Origin: Chitinophaga pinensis
Lineage (GTDB): Bacteria > Bacteroidota > Bacteroidia > M30B66
Assembly: GCA_945883545.1 (NCBI GenBank)
Contig: CAMCXT010000012.1
Coordinates: 1-64,000, forward strand
Direction of reading: 5' to 3'
DNA: 64,000 nt
A program made the position numbers and the translations under genes. Below are positions 17,889-26,227 of this stretch, one piece after another (the stretch's first letter is position 1; each line of letters begins with the position of its first letter). Under the pieces are notes generated by a model. The model was not told where the DNA came from and did no database searches. It worked only from the letters and a program-made list of their open reading frames with translations.

Positions 17889-19952
17889 TTAAGAATGGTT
17901 TTCCTCTTTTTCCTTTAAATACTGGTACAAATCGAGCTGAGCATTTCGTTTAGAAAGTGCTTGTGATTTTTTGAAAGTGTTGTTTTGAATTTTATTGATA
18001 TTCCGTGCTTTGGTATTGTCGCGCCACTGAATACGCATCATTTCAATGATTTCTTCCTTTAAATCCTTTTGATAAATTGGAAAGCCTACTTCGTATCTTC
18101 TGCTGAGGTTTCTTTCCATCCAATCGCCACTTGATAGAAATACACGCGGTTGGTTATCGTTGCAGAAAATGAGCACTCTGGAGTGCTCAAGGAAACGATC
18201 TACAATCGAAATAACACGGATGTTTTCACTTAATCCTTTTACACCTGGGATGAGGCAACAAATGCTTCTGATGATGAGCCTGATTTTTACACCTTCTTGG
18301 CTAGCCTCATAGAGCTTTTCGATGATGTCTTTGTCTTGAAGGCTATTGAGTTTGAGGAAAATGTAAGCAGGCTTTCCCTTCAAGGCATTTTTGATTTCAC
18401 GGTCGATCATTGAATACAAATCATGACGCATGTGATCGGGTGCAACGAGTAGGTGTCTAAATTCTCTTTTAATTCGCGTGTCGGCAAGGATGTCGAAAAC
18501 TGATGCTACTTCTCGCCCGATGTATTTATCACGCGTAAGCAAAGAAGAATCACCATATAATTTTGCGGTATTTTCGTTGAAGTTACCAGTACTTAAATAG
18601 GAATATCTCCGCAATTTATCTTCTTCAATTCTTTCGATATATACCATTTTTGAATGTACCTTGAGAATTGGGAAAGAGTAAAGCACTTTTGCCCCGGCTT
18701 CCTCGAGTTCATGGGCGTAATGGATATTTGATTCTTCATCGAAACGGGCTTTCAATTCTAGAAATGCAGTAACCTGTTTCCCGTTTTCGATTGCCTTTAA
18801 AAGCGCCTGAATAATTTTTGAGTTCGGTGCAGCGCGGTAAAGCGTAATTTTAATGCATCGAACTTTTTCATCTTCTGCCGCTTCATTCAATAGTCGGATA
18901 ACGTAATCGTAGGAATGATATGGAAAATGGAGTAAAAAGTCGCGTCGAGAGATTGCATCAAAAAGTTTTGGACTATCGTCTAATTCCTTAATTCTTAGCG
19001 CAGCTAATCCTTCATACAAAATTCCTTTTTGATCGAATTTTGGGAAATTCATTAAATCGGAAAAATTGTGATATCTGCCTCCAGGCATAAGATCTTGTGG
19101 ACCAACACCAAATACTTTTCTCAAATGCTTTAAGGAATCTTGAGGCATTGCATTGTCGTAAAGCAATCTAGTTGGAACGCCTTTTTGACGCGCTGAAAGT
19201 CCTTTCTTAATTTTCTTTAATAAACTACCTGAGAATTCATCTTCAAGTACTAATTCCGCATCCCTAGTGAGCTTAATGCTATATGCTTCAACGATTTCAT
19301 ATTGAGGAAACATTTGTTTTTGAAGACAAAGTCTCAATACATCACCTAAAATCATGACATGGTGATAACCGTCTTCTTCAGGTAATTCTAAAAAGCGTGT
19401 TAATTTTCGCGAAGGAATTTCTGTTATCACAAATTCGAAAGCTCTAGGTCCCGGTCGATCGAAATCGCACAATTTAATAGACATGTAAATCGATTTCTCA
19501 TCGAGCTGCGGCATGCCTTTTTTCTCGTTGAGGACAATGGGTTTGATGAGCGGTTTTACTTGCTCATCGAAGTAATTTCTAACGAATTGTTCTTGGTTAG
19601 CTGAGAGTTGCTTTTCATTAACAAGTCGGATTTTTCTGGTTTCTAGTTCAGCTAGAATTTGATTCCAGAAAATATCGTTGAATTCTGTTTGTTGTTTTTG
19701 GACTATGTGGTTGATTTTCCTTAGGACCATTTTGGGGTTCTCTGCAAGTACCTTTTTGGTTTTAAGGGTAAGCAAATTCAAACGCTTCCATTCGGCTACA
19801 CGAATTCTGTAAAACTCATCTAGGTTTGAAGAAAAAATCGCAAGGAATTTCATTCTTTCATAAAGAGGCACCCTTTTGTCGGCAGCCTCTTGAAGTACCC
19901 TGTGATTGAATGCTAACCAGCTTATATCTCTATTGAAAAAGATCTTAGGCAT
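17889..19952 (-). CDS. ppk1: polyphosphate kinase 1
   Basis: Ppk1 polymerises the gamma phosphate of ATP into inorganic polyphosphate at the membrane. The chosen ATG (19950-19952) gives MPKIFFNRDISWLAFNHRV, the usual family start, about 687 residues, 4 bases after the sixA stop. An upstream ATG at 19982 would add ten residues and overlap sixA. Visible parts are NLDEFYRIRVAEW, FLLHFPYHSYD, ITLYRAAPNSKI, the phosphorylated histidine in LKVHSKMVYIER and the second histidine in DRFLEHSRVLIFCND. It follows sixA and precedes spoT on the same strand. Confidence 0.95.
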   Translation of the reverse strand: MPKIFFNRDISWLAFNHRVLQEAADKRVPLYERMKFLAIFSSNLDEFYRIRVAEWKRLNLLTLKTKKVLAENPKMVLRKINHIVQKQQTEFNDIFWNQILAELETRKIRLVNEKQLSANQEQFVRNYFDEQVKPLIKPIVLNEKKGMPQLDEKSIYMSIKLCDFDRPGPRAFEFVITEIPSRKLTRFLELPEEDGYHHVMILGDVLRLCLQKQMFPQYEIVEAYSIKLTRDAELVLEDEFSGSLLKKIKKGLSARQKGVPTRLLYDNAMPQDSLKHLRKVFGVGPQDLMPGGRYHNFSDLMNFPKFDQKGILYEGLAALRIKELDDSPKLFDAISRRDFLLHFPYHSYDYVIRLLNEAAEDEKVRCIKITLYRAAPNSKIIQALLKAIENGKQVTAFLELKARFDEESNIHYAHELEEAGAKVLYSFPILKVHSKMVYIERIEEDKLRRYSYLSTGNFNENTAKLYGDSSLLTRDKYIGREVASVFDILADTRIKREFRHLLVAPDHMRHDLYSMIDREIKNALKGKPAYIFLKLNSLQDKDIIEKLYEASQEGVKIRLIIRSICCLIPGVKGLSENIRVISIVDRFLEHSRVLIFCNDNQPRVFLSSGDWMERNLSRRYEVGFPIYQKDLKEEIIEMMRIQWRDNTKARNINKIQNNTFKKSQALSKRNAQLDLYQYLKEKEENHS

Positions 19953-19956
19953 AATT

Positions 19957-20451
19957 TCAGCTGTTGTTTTTCGGGTAATCATAGTAATGAAGTTTTCCTT
20001 TTCGGGCGTTGATATCTTTCCAGCTTTCTATACTGAAATCGATCCATGCAATAGCACAGGTCGGGAATTCGTTGGGACCATCAGGTACCAAATGATTTGA
20101 AATTTGGTGTAGTCCCGGATTGTGACCGAAAAGTGCTATTTGTTTGTATTGATCAGGTAAATTGAGAATCAAATCAAGCAATGTTGTTTCTCGGGCGTCG
20201 TAAATGCGCATGTCGGTTACAATTAAGTCAGGATCGTAGGCTAACTCTCGTGAAAATCGACGGGCAGTAGAAATTGCGCGGAAGGCAGGACTGCTGATAA
20301 TTAAGTCGGGTCTAAATCCTGATTCAAAAAGTCTTCTGCCCATTTTAGGAGCATCAGAGTATCCGCGTTCATTGAGTAATCTTTCAAAATCCTCGGTGTT
20401 TTCTTCTGCCCAACTCGATTTAGCATGTCTGATCAAACAAAGCGACTTCAT
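19957..20451 (-). CDS. SixA-type histidine phosphatase
   Basis: This 164-residue member of the histidine phosphatase (phosphoglycerate mutase-like) superfamily has the catalytic motif LCLIRHAKSSW near the N terminus, ISSPAFRAISTARRF, and the second catalytic histidine in LFGHNPGLHQI. SixA dephosphorylates phosphohistidine in signalling proteins such as ArcB or PTS NPr in E. coli; the target here is unknown. The ORF-track start is a TTG; the ATG at 20449-20451 gives the standard MKSLCLIRHAK start. It is directly upstream of ppk1, suggesting a shared transcript. Confidence 0.88.
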   Translation of the reverse strand: MKSLCLIRHAKSSWAEENTEDFERLLNERGYSDAPKMGRRLFESGFRPDLIISSPAFRAISTARRFSRELAYDPDLIVTDMRIYDARETTLLDLILNLPDQYKQIALFGHNPGLHQISNHLVPDGPNEFPTCAIAWIDFSIESWKDINARKGKLHYYDYPKNNS

Positions 20452-20532
20452 TACAATTACGTTCTGATGCAATGTTAAGTAAAAAAATACCCTTTGTTTA
20501 GAGAATTTGAAAATTTAACATTGGCACTGCAG

Positions 20533-22326
20533 TTATTTCTTAGTCATGAAAATATCTCCCCAACAAATCATTTCCCATTCATTTTTTATTGAATTCCAGC
20601 GCTCTGCAAACCTTGTTTGTGCATGAAAACGGTATAAGAACTTCTTTATGTAAAGATTGCCTCCACCTTCTGCAGTTACATAGAAATATGGATCCTCAAC
20701 TTTTGGCTCCCCTCTAAATGTAAATCGAATTGAACTTTCTTGAGAATCTCTTTCATCAAAGTAATTGCTGGGATTTAGAATAAGATCTTTTTTTAATTCT
20801 TTGATCTCAGGAAATAAATTCAACGTGTCGGTATAGGTGCTGTAACTTGCAAATGGAAGAGGAAGTTCGAATGCATTTTCGGAGGCTGCACTAAGCAATT
20901 CAACCATCTGACTCTTTAACGCTAACTGGGAAATTGGAACATTATTGGCGATAATTGAAAAAGAAATCCAATGGTTATTTTTATCGTAAAAATAGCCCGC
21001 ATAAGATCTTACTTTGCTCATACTGCCGCTTTTGGCGCGCATATTTTCAATCTTGGGGAAGTTTTTCATTGTTCCTTCTTCTCCAACCTTAGGGATAGAA
21101 CCAATAAAATAGGGAGATGAAATTGATGATTTTGTTTGATTACGTAGGAATTGTGATTGAAAAGCAGTGCAAATTTGATTGTTTCGCGAAAGACCTGAAC
21201 CATCTACCAGATTTAGTGCACTATCGGCGTTCGCTTTGTAAATATTTAGTTCTTTTGTAAGATAATCTCCAGTTGGATTTGCTGATTGCCCAATCTGGTT
21301 GAAGGCGATCTTCTTCGCTATAGCTTCAGCAAAAAGATTGTTGCTCTTAAAATTTGTCTCTTTTGCCAATTCGTGCAACATTGGCGATTGAATTCTGAGC
21401 CAAACAATTCCTCTTCGAGATTCGAATTTTAATTCTCCATCGATCTCAATATTATTTGCAATTAAATATTGTTTTAATTCTAATCCAAATGCCTTTGGTG
21501 GATCTGGCAATGAAGCTCTTTCAGTAAAGCTAGAACTGTTTACCTCTGTTTCACCTTCAACAAGCACAGATTGTGAAAATGGTGCACTGAATACATAAAT
21601 CTCTCTCTCGTTATTGTAAGAGTTTTTAATGCTCTTCTCTAGTTTTAAATACTTTGCCCAAGAAGAAACAATTGCTGCTTTTGTGCTGTCGGAATTGGTT
21701 TTACCTGGAGTAAATTCAATTGTAAATTCGTTGTTGCGCCAATTTAATCCCCATGCAGCAGCTCCATAATAATTGCCGATGTCTTCCCAAATATAATTTC
21801 GAGGAATTACAGTTTGGTTGTATGGAAGGATATATGGATCAATAATTAAATCCCCTTTAATCTTTGTGATTCCAGAATCCTTCAGCATTTTTAAAATCGA
21901 ATACAACACAGAATCACCAGTCATTGATCCAGCCAAACCGCTGCCCAAAGAAGGATCTCCACTACCTTTAACTATCAAATCGCCTTTTAGCTGATGTTTT
22001 TTTATCGTTCCATCAGCCATTACAAGTGTTTCGAATTGAAAGAAATTCCCAAGTTTTTGTAAAGCGACACCTGTGGTAAATAATTTTACTGTGGATGCCG
22101 GAACCAGCAGTTTTTTCGATTGGTATGCGTCCAATTCTTGTCCTGTTTCAATATCACGAAACGACCAAGAAATATCTCCTCTATTAAAAGCTGGATTCTC
22201 GGTGATTGATTTTCTTGCTGTTTGATATCTTGTAGGAACCGTTGTAGTTTGTGCACTAGAGCATAAACTCATCACAGAAACTACTGCACTGAGCAATAAA
22301 TGTAGGCGACTTGAAAAAGTTAACAT
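20533..22326 (-). CDS. dacB: D-alanyl-D-alanine carboxypeptidase/endopeptidase (PBP4, S13)
   Basis: This 597-residue periplasmic penicillin-binding protein trims peptidoglycan cross-links. A signal peptide (HLLLSAVVSVMSLCSSAQ) is followed by the active-site SxxK in LVPASTVKLFTTGVA, the SxN motif in FKSNNLFAEAIA and a KSG version of the KTG motif in MRAKSGSMSKVRSYAGY. About 100 residues after the core (from LPLPFASYS to FMTKK) are longer than in E. coli DacB and show no known domain. A perfect TATTTTTG box ends 4 bases before the ATG, so the mRNA may be leaderless. It is divergent from aroC. Confidence 0.92.
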   Translation of the reverse strand: MLTFSSRLHLLLSAVVSVMSLCSSAQTTTVPTRYQTARKSITENPAFNRGDISWSFRDIETGQELDAYQSKKLLVPASTVKLFTTGVALQKLGNFFQFETLVMADGTIKKHQLKGDLIVKGSGDPSLGSGLAGSMTGDSVLYSILKMLKDSGITKIKGDLIIDPYILPYNQTVIPRNYIWEDIGNYYGAAAWGLNWRNNEFTIEFTPGKTNSDSTKAAIVSSWAKYLKLEKSIKNSYNNEREIYVFSAPFSQSVLVEGETEVNSSSFTERASLPDPPKAFGLELKQYLIANNIEIDGELKFESRRGIVWLRIQSPMLHELAKETNFKSNNLFAEAIAKKIAFNQIGQSANPTGDYLTKELNIYKANADSALNLVDGSGLSRNNQICTAFQSQFLRNQTKSSISSPYFIGSIPKVGEEGTMKNFPKIENMRAKSGSMSKVRSYAGYFYDKNNHWISFSIIANNVPISQLALKSQMVELLSAASENAFELPLPFASYSTYTDTLNLFPEIKELKKDLILNPSNYFDERDSQESSIRFTFRGEPKVEDPYFYVTAEGGGNLYIKKFLYRFHAQTRFAERWNSIKNEWEMICWGDIFMTKK

Positions 22327-22330
22327 TTTT

Positions 22331-22338
22331 CAAAAATA
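22331..22338 (-). promoter_or_regulatory. -7 box of dacB, 4 bases from the start codon
   Basis: TATTTTTG on the minus strand, then AAAA, then the dacB ATG. The spacing would put the transcription start at or next to the ATG. Confidence 0.55.
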
Positions 22339-22377
22339 ACTTTTTAAACTATGCAGATCTCGCTCGCTACAACAGCT

Positions 22378-22385
22378 TATTTTTG
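22378..22385 (+). promoter_or_regulatory. -7 box of aroC, 4 bases from the start codon
   Basis: TATTTTTG, then CAAT, then the aroC ATG at 22390. It is divergent from the matching dacB box, with 39 bases between the two. It lies inside the ORF-track extension of aroC and so supports the shorter start. Confidence 0.55.
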
Positions 22386-22389
22386 CAAT

Positions 22390-23466
22390 ATGGGCGGAAA
22401 CTCTTTCGGTAAGATTTTTAGTTTAACAAGCTTTGGTGAATCTCATGGATCTGCCATCGGCGGGGTGATTGATGGTTGTCCTCCGGGATTTCACATTTCC
22501 AATCTAGCAATTCAAAAACAGCTTGCTCGACGTCGTCCCGGACAAAGTACTATTTCCACTCAAAGAAATGAAGAGGATCAAGTGGAGATTTTATCGGGCT
22601 TGTTGGACGAAAAAACTACGGGCACTCCAATAGGTTTTTTGATTAGAAACAACGACCAAAAAAGTAGCGATTACAGTCAGTTGAAAGACGTTTATCGACC
22701 TTCTCATGCTGATTTTACCTATGAATCTAAGTATGGAATCCGCGATCACCGAGGTGGTGGAAGGGCTTCCGCTCGCGAGACGATTGCACGGGTTGTGGCA
22801 GGCACAATTGCTGAAGAAATCTTAAAAACAGCCCATGTAAAAATCGTTGCTTGGGTTAGTCAGGTTGGGCATCAACGTTTTGATTCTCCTCAGTTGTCGT
22901 TTCAACGTGAACAAGTTGATTCAACTTTGGTGCGATGCCCTGATTTGGCTGCATCCGAACTTATGATCCAAGCCATCGAGAAAGCAAGAGATGAAGGTGA
23001 TTCACTTGGTGGCATCATTACATGTTGCATCGAAGGTGTTCCAGCTGGTTGGGGCGATCCTGTGTTCGATAAGCTTCATGCCGACTTAGGAAAAGCAATG
23101 CTCAGCATCAATGCAGTGAAAGGGTTCTCCATCGGTTCTGGTTTCGAAGCCGCATCAATGAAAGGTTCAGAGCACAACGATCAATTTGTCTCAACCGATC
23201 AAGGCATTTCTACCTTAACAAATCATTCTGGAGGAATTCAAGGTGGTATTTCAAACGGACAGCCCATTTGGTTTCAAGTCGCTTTTAAACCTGTGGCTTC
23301 CATTGCAAAAACGCAACAAACAGTAAACCGCGATGGACAGTCGCAATCGCTTGATATTAAAGGTCGACACGATCCTTGTGTGGTTCCAAGAGCGGTGCCA
23401 ATTGTGGAATCAATGGCCGCTTTGGTTTTAATAGACCATTGGCTTCGAACCCGCGCAATAAATTAA
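22390..23466 (+). CDS. aroC: chorismate synthase
   Basis: AroC converts 5-enolpyruvylshikimate 3-phosphate to chorismate using reduced FMN, the last common step to aromatic amino acids. From the ATG at 22390 the protein is MGGNSFGKIFSLTSFGESHG..., 358 residues, the family start and length; the ORF-track start 39 bases earlier adds residues not seen in the family. Motifs include RRPGQSTISTQRNEEDQVEI, RPSHADFTYESKYGIRDHRGGGRASARET, the GSGFE region and the C-terminal GRHDPCVVPRAVPIVESM. An AsmA-like gene follows after 50 bases. Confidence 0.96.
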   Translation: MGGNSFGKIFSLTSFGESHGSAIGGVIDGCPPGFHISNLAIQKQLARRRPGQSTISTQRNEEDQVEILSGLLDEKTTGTPIGFLIRNNDQKSSDYSQLKDVYRPSHADFTYESKYGIRDHRGGGRASARETIARVVAGTIAEEILKTAHVKIVAWVSQVGHQRFDSPQLSFQREQVDSTLVRCPDLAASELMIQAIEKARDEGDSLGGIITCCIEGVPAGWGDPVFDKLHADLGKAMLSINAVKGFSIGSGFEAASMKGSEHNDQFVSTDQGISTLTNHSGGIQGGISNGQPIWFQVAFKPVASIAKTQQTVNRDGQSQSLDIKGRHDPCVVPRAVPIVESMAALVLIDHWLRTRAIN

Positions 23467-23516
23467 GCATAATCCGTTCTTTTTCAAAGAAATTTTATCA
23501 AGTTATATTCAAGTTT

Positions 23517-26219
23517 ATGGGCAAGAAAATTTTAAAGATATCATTGATTGCTTTCGGCATTTTACTGCTGTTAGCCATCGTTCTCCCATTCATGTTTAAA
23601 GGGAAAATCATAGCGAAAGTGCAAGCTGAAGCCAACAAAAACCTCAATGCCAAATTGCATTTCGAAGATGTGAGTCTTTCACTCTTCAGAAGCTTTCCCA
23701 ACTTTAGTTTAACCCTCGATCAATTGTCGATAGAAGGAATCAACGAGTTTAAAGGTGATACCCTGATCAAGGCAAAGGAAATTAGCCTCACACTCGATCT
23801 AATGAGCGTTATTTCTGGCGATCAGATCAATATCAATAAAGTTTTTCTGGATGAACCCAATATTCGACTGGTGGTTTTGAAAAACGGTAAAGCCAATTGG
23901 GATATCACTAAACCTTCTGCACCTGAAGAGAAATCTGCCCCTTCAGAGCCTTCAACTTTCAAAGCCAGTTTAGAGAAATACGGGATCAATAACGGTCACA
24001 TTGTTTACGACGATAGAACGATGCCGTTTTACACTGAGGTTTTCGGTCTAAATCATTCTGGATCGGGCGATTTTACTGCCGATAAAACCAAATTGGAAAC
24101 TGAAACTACCATCGATTCATTGGATTTGAAATATGATGGAGTGACATATTTTAACAAGGTCAATGTGAAATACGATGCAGATTTCGATCTGGATTTGGCA
24201 AACAGTATCTATCAATTTAGCGACAATGAATTGATGATAAACGATTTGGCTTTAAAGTTTGCTGGAAAGGTATCTATGCCAGCCGATGATATTGGAATCG
24301 ATCTGACTTGGGAAGCCCTTAAAAACGAAGTGAAGAGTTTTATTTCGCTCATTCCTGGTGCTTACACTGCCGATTTTAAAGATGTGAAATCTTCAGGTAA
24401 GATGGCGCTTAAAGGTTACGTGAAGGGGATTTACAACGACAAGTTGATGCCTGGTTTTGGTTTGAATCTTCTCATCGAAAACGGTACAATTCAATATCCA
24501 TCGCTTCCAAAATCGATCACAAATATCCAACTGAAAACCAATGTTGATTGCCCAAGTGGAAACTTCGATAAAACCATAGTTGATGTGTCAAAATTGCATG
24601 TTGATATGGGGCCTTTCCCATTGGATGCTCGAATTTTGGTAAAAACGCCTGTTTCAGATCCTGATGTGGATTTGACTTTGAAGTCGAATGTTGATTTGGC
24701 TGCCTTGAAGCAATTTGTGCCCATGGATAAAGGCACTGATTTGAACGGAGTGCTCAATATTGATGCTGCTTTCAAGGGTAGAATGTCGGTGGTTGAATCG
24801 GGACAATACGAAAAGTTTTATGCAGCTGGAAAAGCGGTCCTCTCCAACTTTAAATACAAGTCTGCCGATTTGCCGCAAGATGTGAATATCAGCAAAGCGG
24901 CAATGACGATAAATCCGCAATTCATAGAATTAACGGAACTTGCTGTGAAAACAGGAAAGAGCGATATACAAGCATCTGGGAAATTGTCGAATTATTTGGC
25001 TTATGCACTTCGTGATGAGGCAATAAAAGGAACACTGAATATGCGTTCTAATTTCTTGGATGTGAATCCTTTCATGACCACCACCGAAGAAGCGCCTGCG
25101 CCAGCAACAACAGGAACTCCAGCTGAAGTGAGTGGGTACATTCGTGTTCCGAAAAATATCGATTTTACACTCAATACCAGCATTTCAAAATTGATCTACG
25201 ACAATATGTCGATTTCAGATGTATCAGGAGTTTTGTTGGTAAAAGATGGAACAGTCGACCTGAATAATCTCTTGATGAATACCCTTGGTGGAAGCATTTC
25301 AATGTCGGGCTTATACGATACCCGCAATGATGCTGGACCTTTAATTGATTTGACCTTAGATCTGAAAGAATTGGATATTAAGGCTTGTGCAAAGACTTTC
25401 AACTCAATAAAGCAACTCGCTCCAATTGCTGAACATGCAACTGGAAAGGTGAGTTTGGATAATTTTCATTTTTCTGCTCAAACCGATGCTGCGTTTAATG
25501 CAACTTTAAATTCGATCAATGGTGGAGGAACTTTGCGCACTTCTTCCATCGAAATAGAAGGGTTTGAAATGATAAAACGAACCGCCGAACAACTGAAAAT
25601 CGAGAAGCTGAAAAAGTGGAAACTTGAGAAAATTCTAGCAAGTTTTACCATCGTTAACGGTCAAATTACAGTCAAGCCTTTTGATACAAAAATTGGAAGT
25701 TATAAAGCTACCATCGGTGGAAAGAGTGGTTTGGATCAATCCATCGATTATGCTGTGAATTTGGAAATTCCGAGATCAGAGTTCGGAGGCGCGGCAAATT
25801 CGGTTTTAACTTCGATGGTTTCTCGAGCCAATGCAAAAGGATTCAAGGGCAATTTAGCCGATCAGATTCCCGTTTCGGTGAGAATTACTGGAACTTTTAA
25901 AGATCCTAAAGTAACAACCGACATCAAGCAACAAGCCAACGATGTGATGAATGACCTGAAAAAACAAGCGGAAGACAAAGCGAAGGAGGAATTGGAGAAG
26001 CAGAAGAAAGCCTTAGAAGATCGAGCGAATGCTGAAAAGGAAAGACTGAAAAAGGAAGCTGAGGAAAAATTAAACAAAGAGAAGGATAAATTGAAGAGCG
26101 CTGCCGACAAAGCGAAGGCTGAAGCAGAGGCCAAAGCCAAAGCCGAAGCCGACAAAGCAAAAAAGAAGGCAGAGGAGGAAGCAAAGAAAGGATTCAATAA
26201 ATTGCTGAAAGGAAAATAG
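23517..26219 (+). CDS. AsmA-like inner-membrane/periplasmic protein
   Basis: This is an AsmA family protein of 900 residues from MGKKILKISLIAFGILLLL (single N-terminal membrane segment). The classical AsmA start follows (LNAKLHFEDVSLSLFRSFPNFSLTLDQLSIEG), then a long beta-rich region and an AsmA C-terminal-like segment (about residues 590-800). AsmA/TamB-type proteins are thought to bridge the periplasm for lipid transport. The last ~120 residues are an unusual charged, alanine/lysine/glutamate-rich predicted coiled coil (NDLKKQAEDKAKEELEKQKK and following). The ORF-track start at 23376 lies inside aroC and is rejected. The PD40-OmpA gene follows after 8 bases. Confidence 0.88.
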   Translation: MGKKILKISLIAFGILLLLAIVLPFMFKGKIIAKVQAEANKNLNAKLHFEDVSLSLFRSFPNFSLTLDQLSIEGINEFKGDTLIKAKEISLTLDLMSVISGDQININKVFLDEPNIRLVVLKNGKANWDITKPSAPEEKSAPSEPSTFKASLEKYGINNGHIVYDDRTMPFYTEVFGLNHSGSGDFTADKTKLETETTIDSLDLKYDGVTYFNKVNVKYDADFDLDLANSIYQFSDNELMINDLALKFAGKVSMPADDIGIDLTWEALKNEVKSFISLIPGAYTADFKDVKSSGKMALKGYVKGIYNDKLMPGFGLNLLIENGTIQYPSLPKSITNIQLKTNVDCPSGNFDKTIVDVSKLHVDMGPFPLDARILVKTPVSDPDVDLTLKSNVDLAALKQFVPMDKGTDLNGVLNIDAAFKGRMSVVESGQYEKFYAAGKAVLSNFKYKSADLPQDVNISKAAMTINPQFIELTELAVKTGKSDIQASGKLSNYLAYALRDEAIKGTLNMRSNFLDVNPFMTTTEEAPAPATTGTPAEVSGYIRVPKNIDFTLNTSISKLIYDNMSISDVSGVLLVKDGTVDLNNLLMNTLGGSISMSGLYDTRNDAGPLIDLTLDLKELDIKACAKTFNSIKQLAPIAEHATGKVSLDNFHFSAQTDAAFNATLNSINGGGTLRTSSIEIEGFEMIKRTAEQLKIEKLKKWKLEKILASFTIVNGQITVKPFDTKIGSYKATIGGKSGLDQSIDYAVNLEIPRSEFGGAANSVLTSMVSRANAKGFKGNLADQIPVSVRITGTFKDPKVTTDIKQQANDVMNDLKKQAEDKAKEELEKQKKALEDRANAEKERLKKEAEEKLNKEKDKLKSAADKAKAEAEAKAKAEADKAKKKAEEEAKKGFNKLLKGK

Positions 26220-26227
26220 AAATTAGA

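Noticed and set aside
26100-26190. Tandem-repeat or CRISPR-like pattern in the AsmA tail
   Set aside because: Irregular codon-level repetition of Lys/Ala/Glu codons within a coding frame; no constant spacers.
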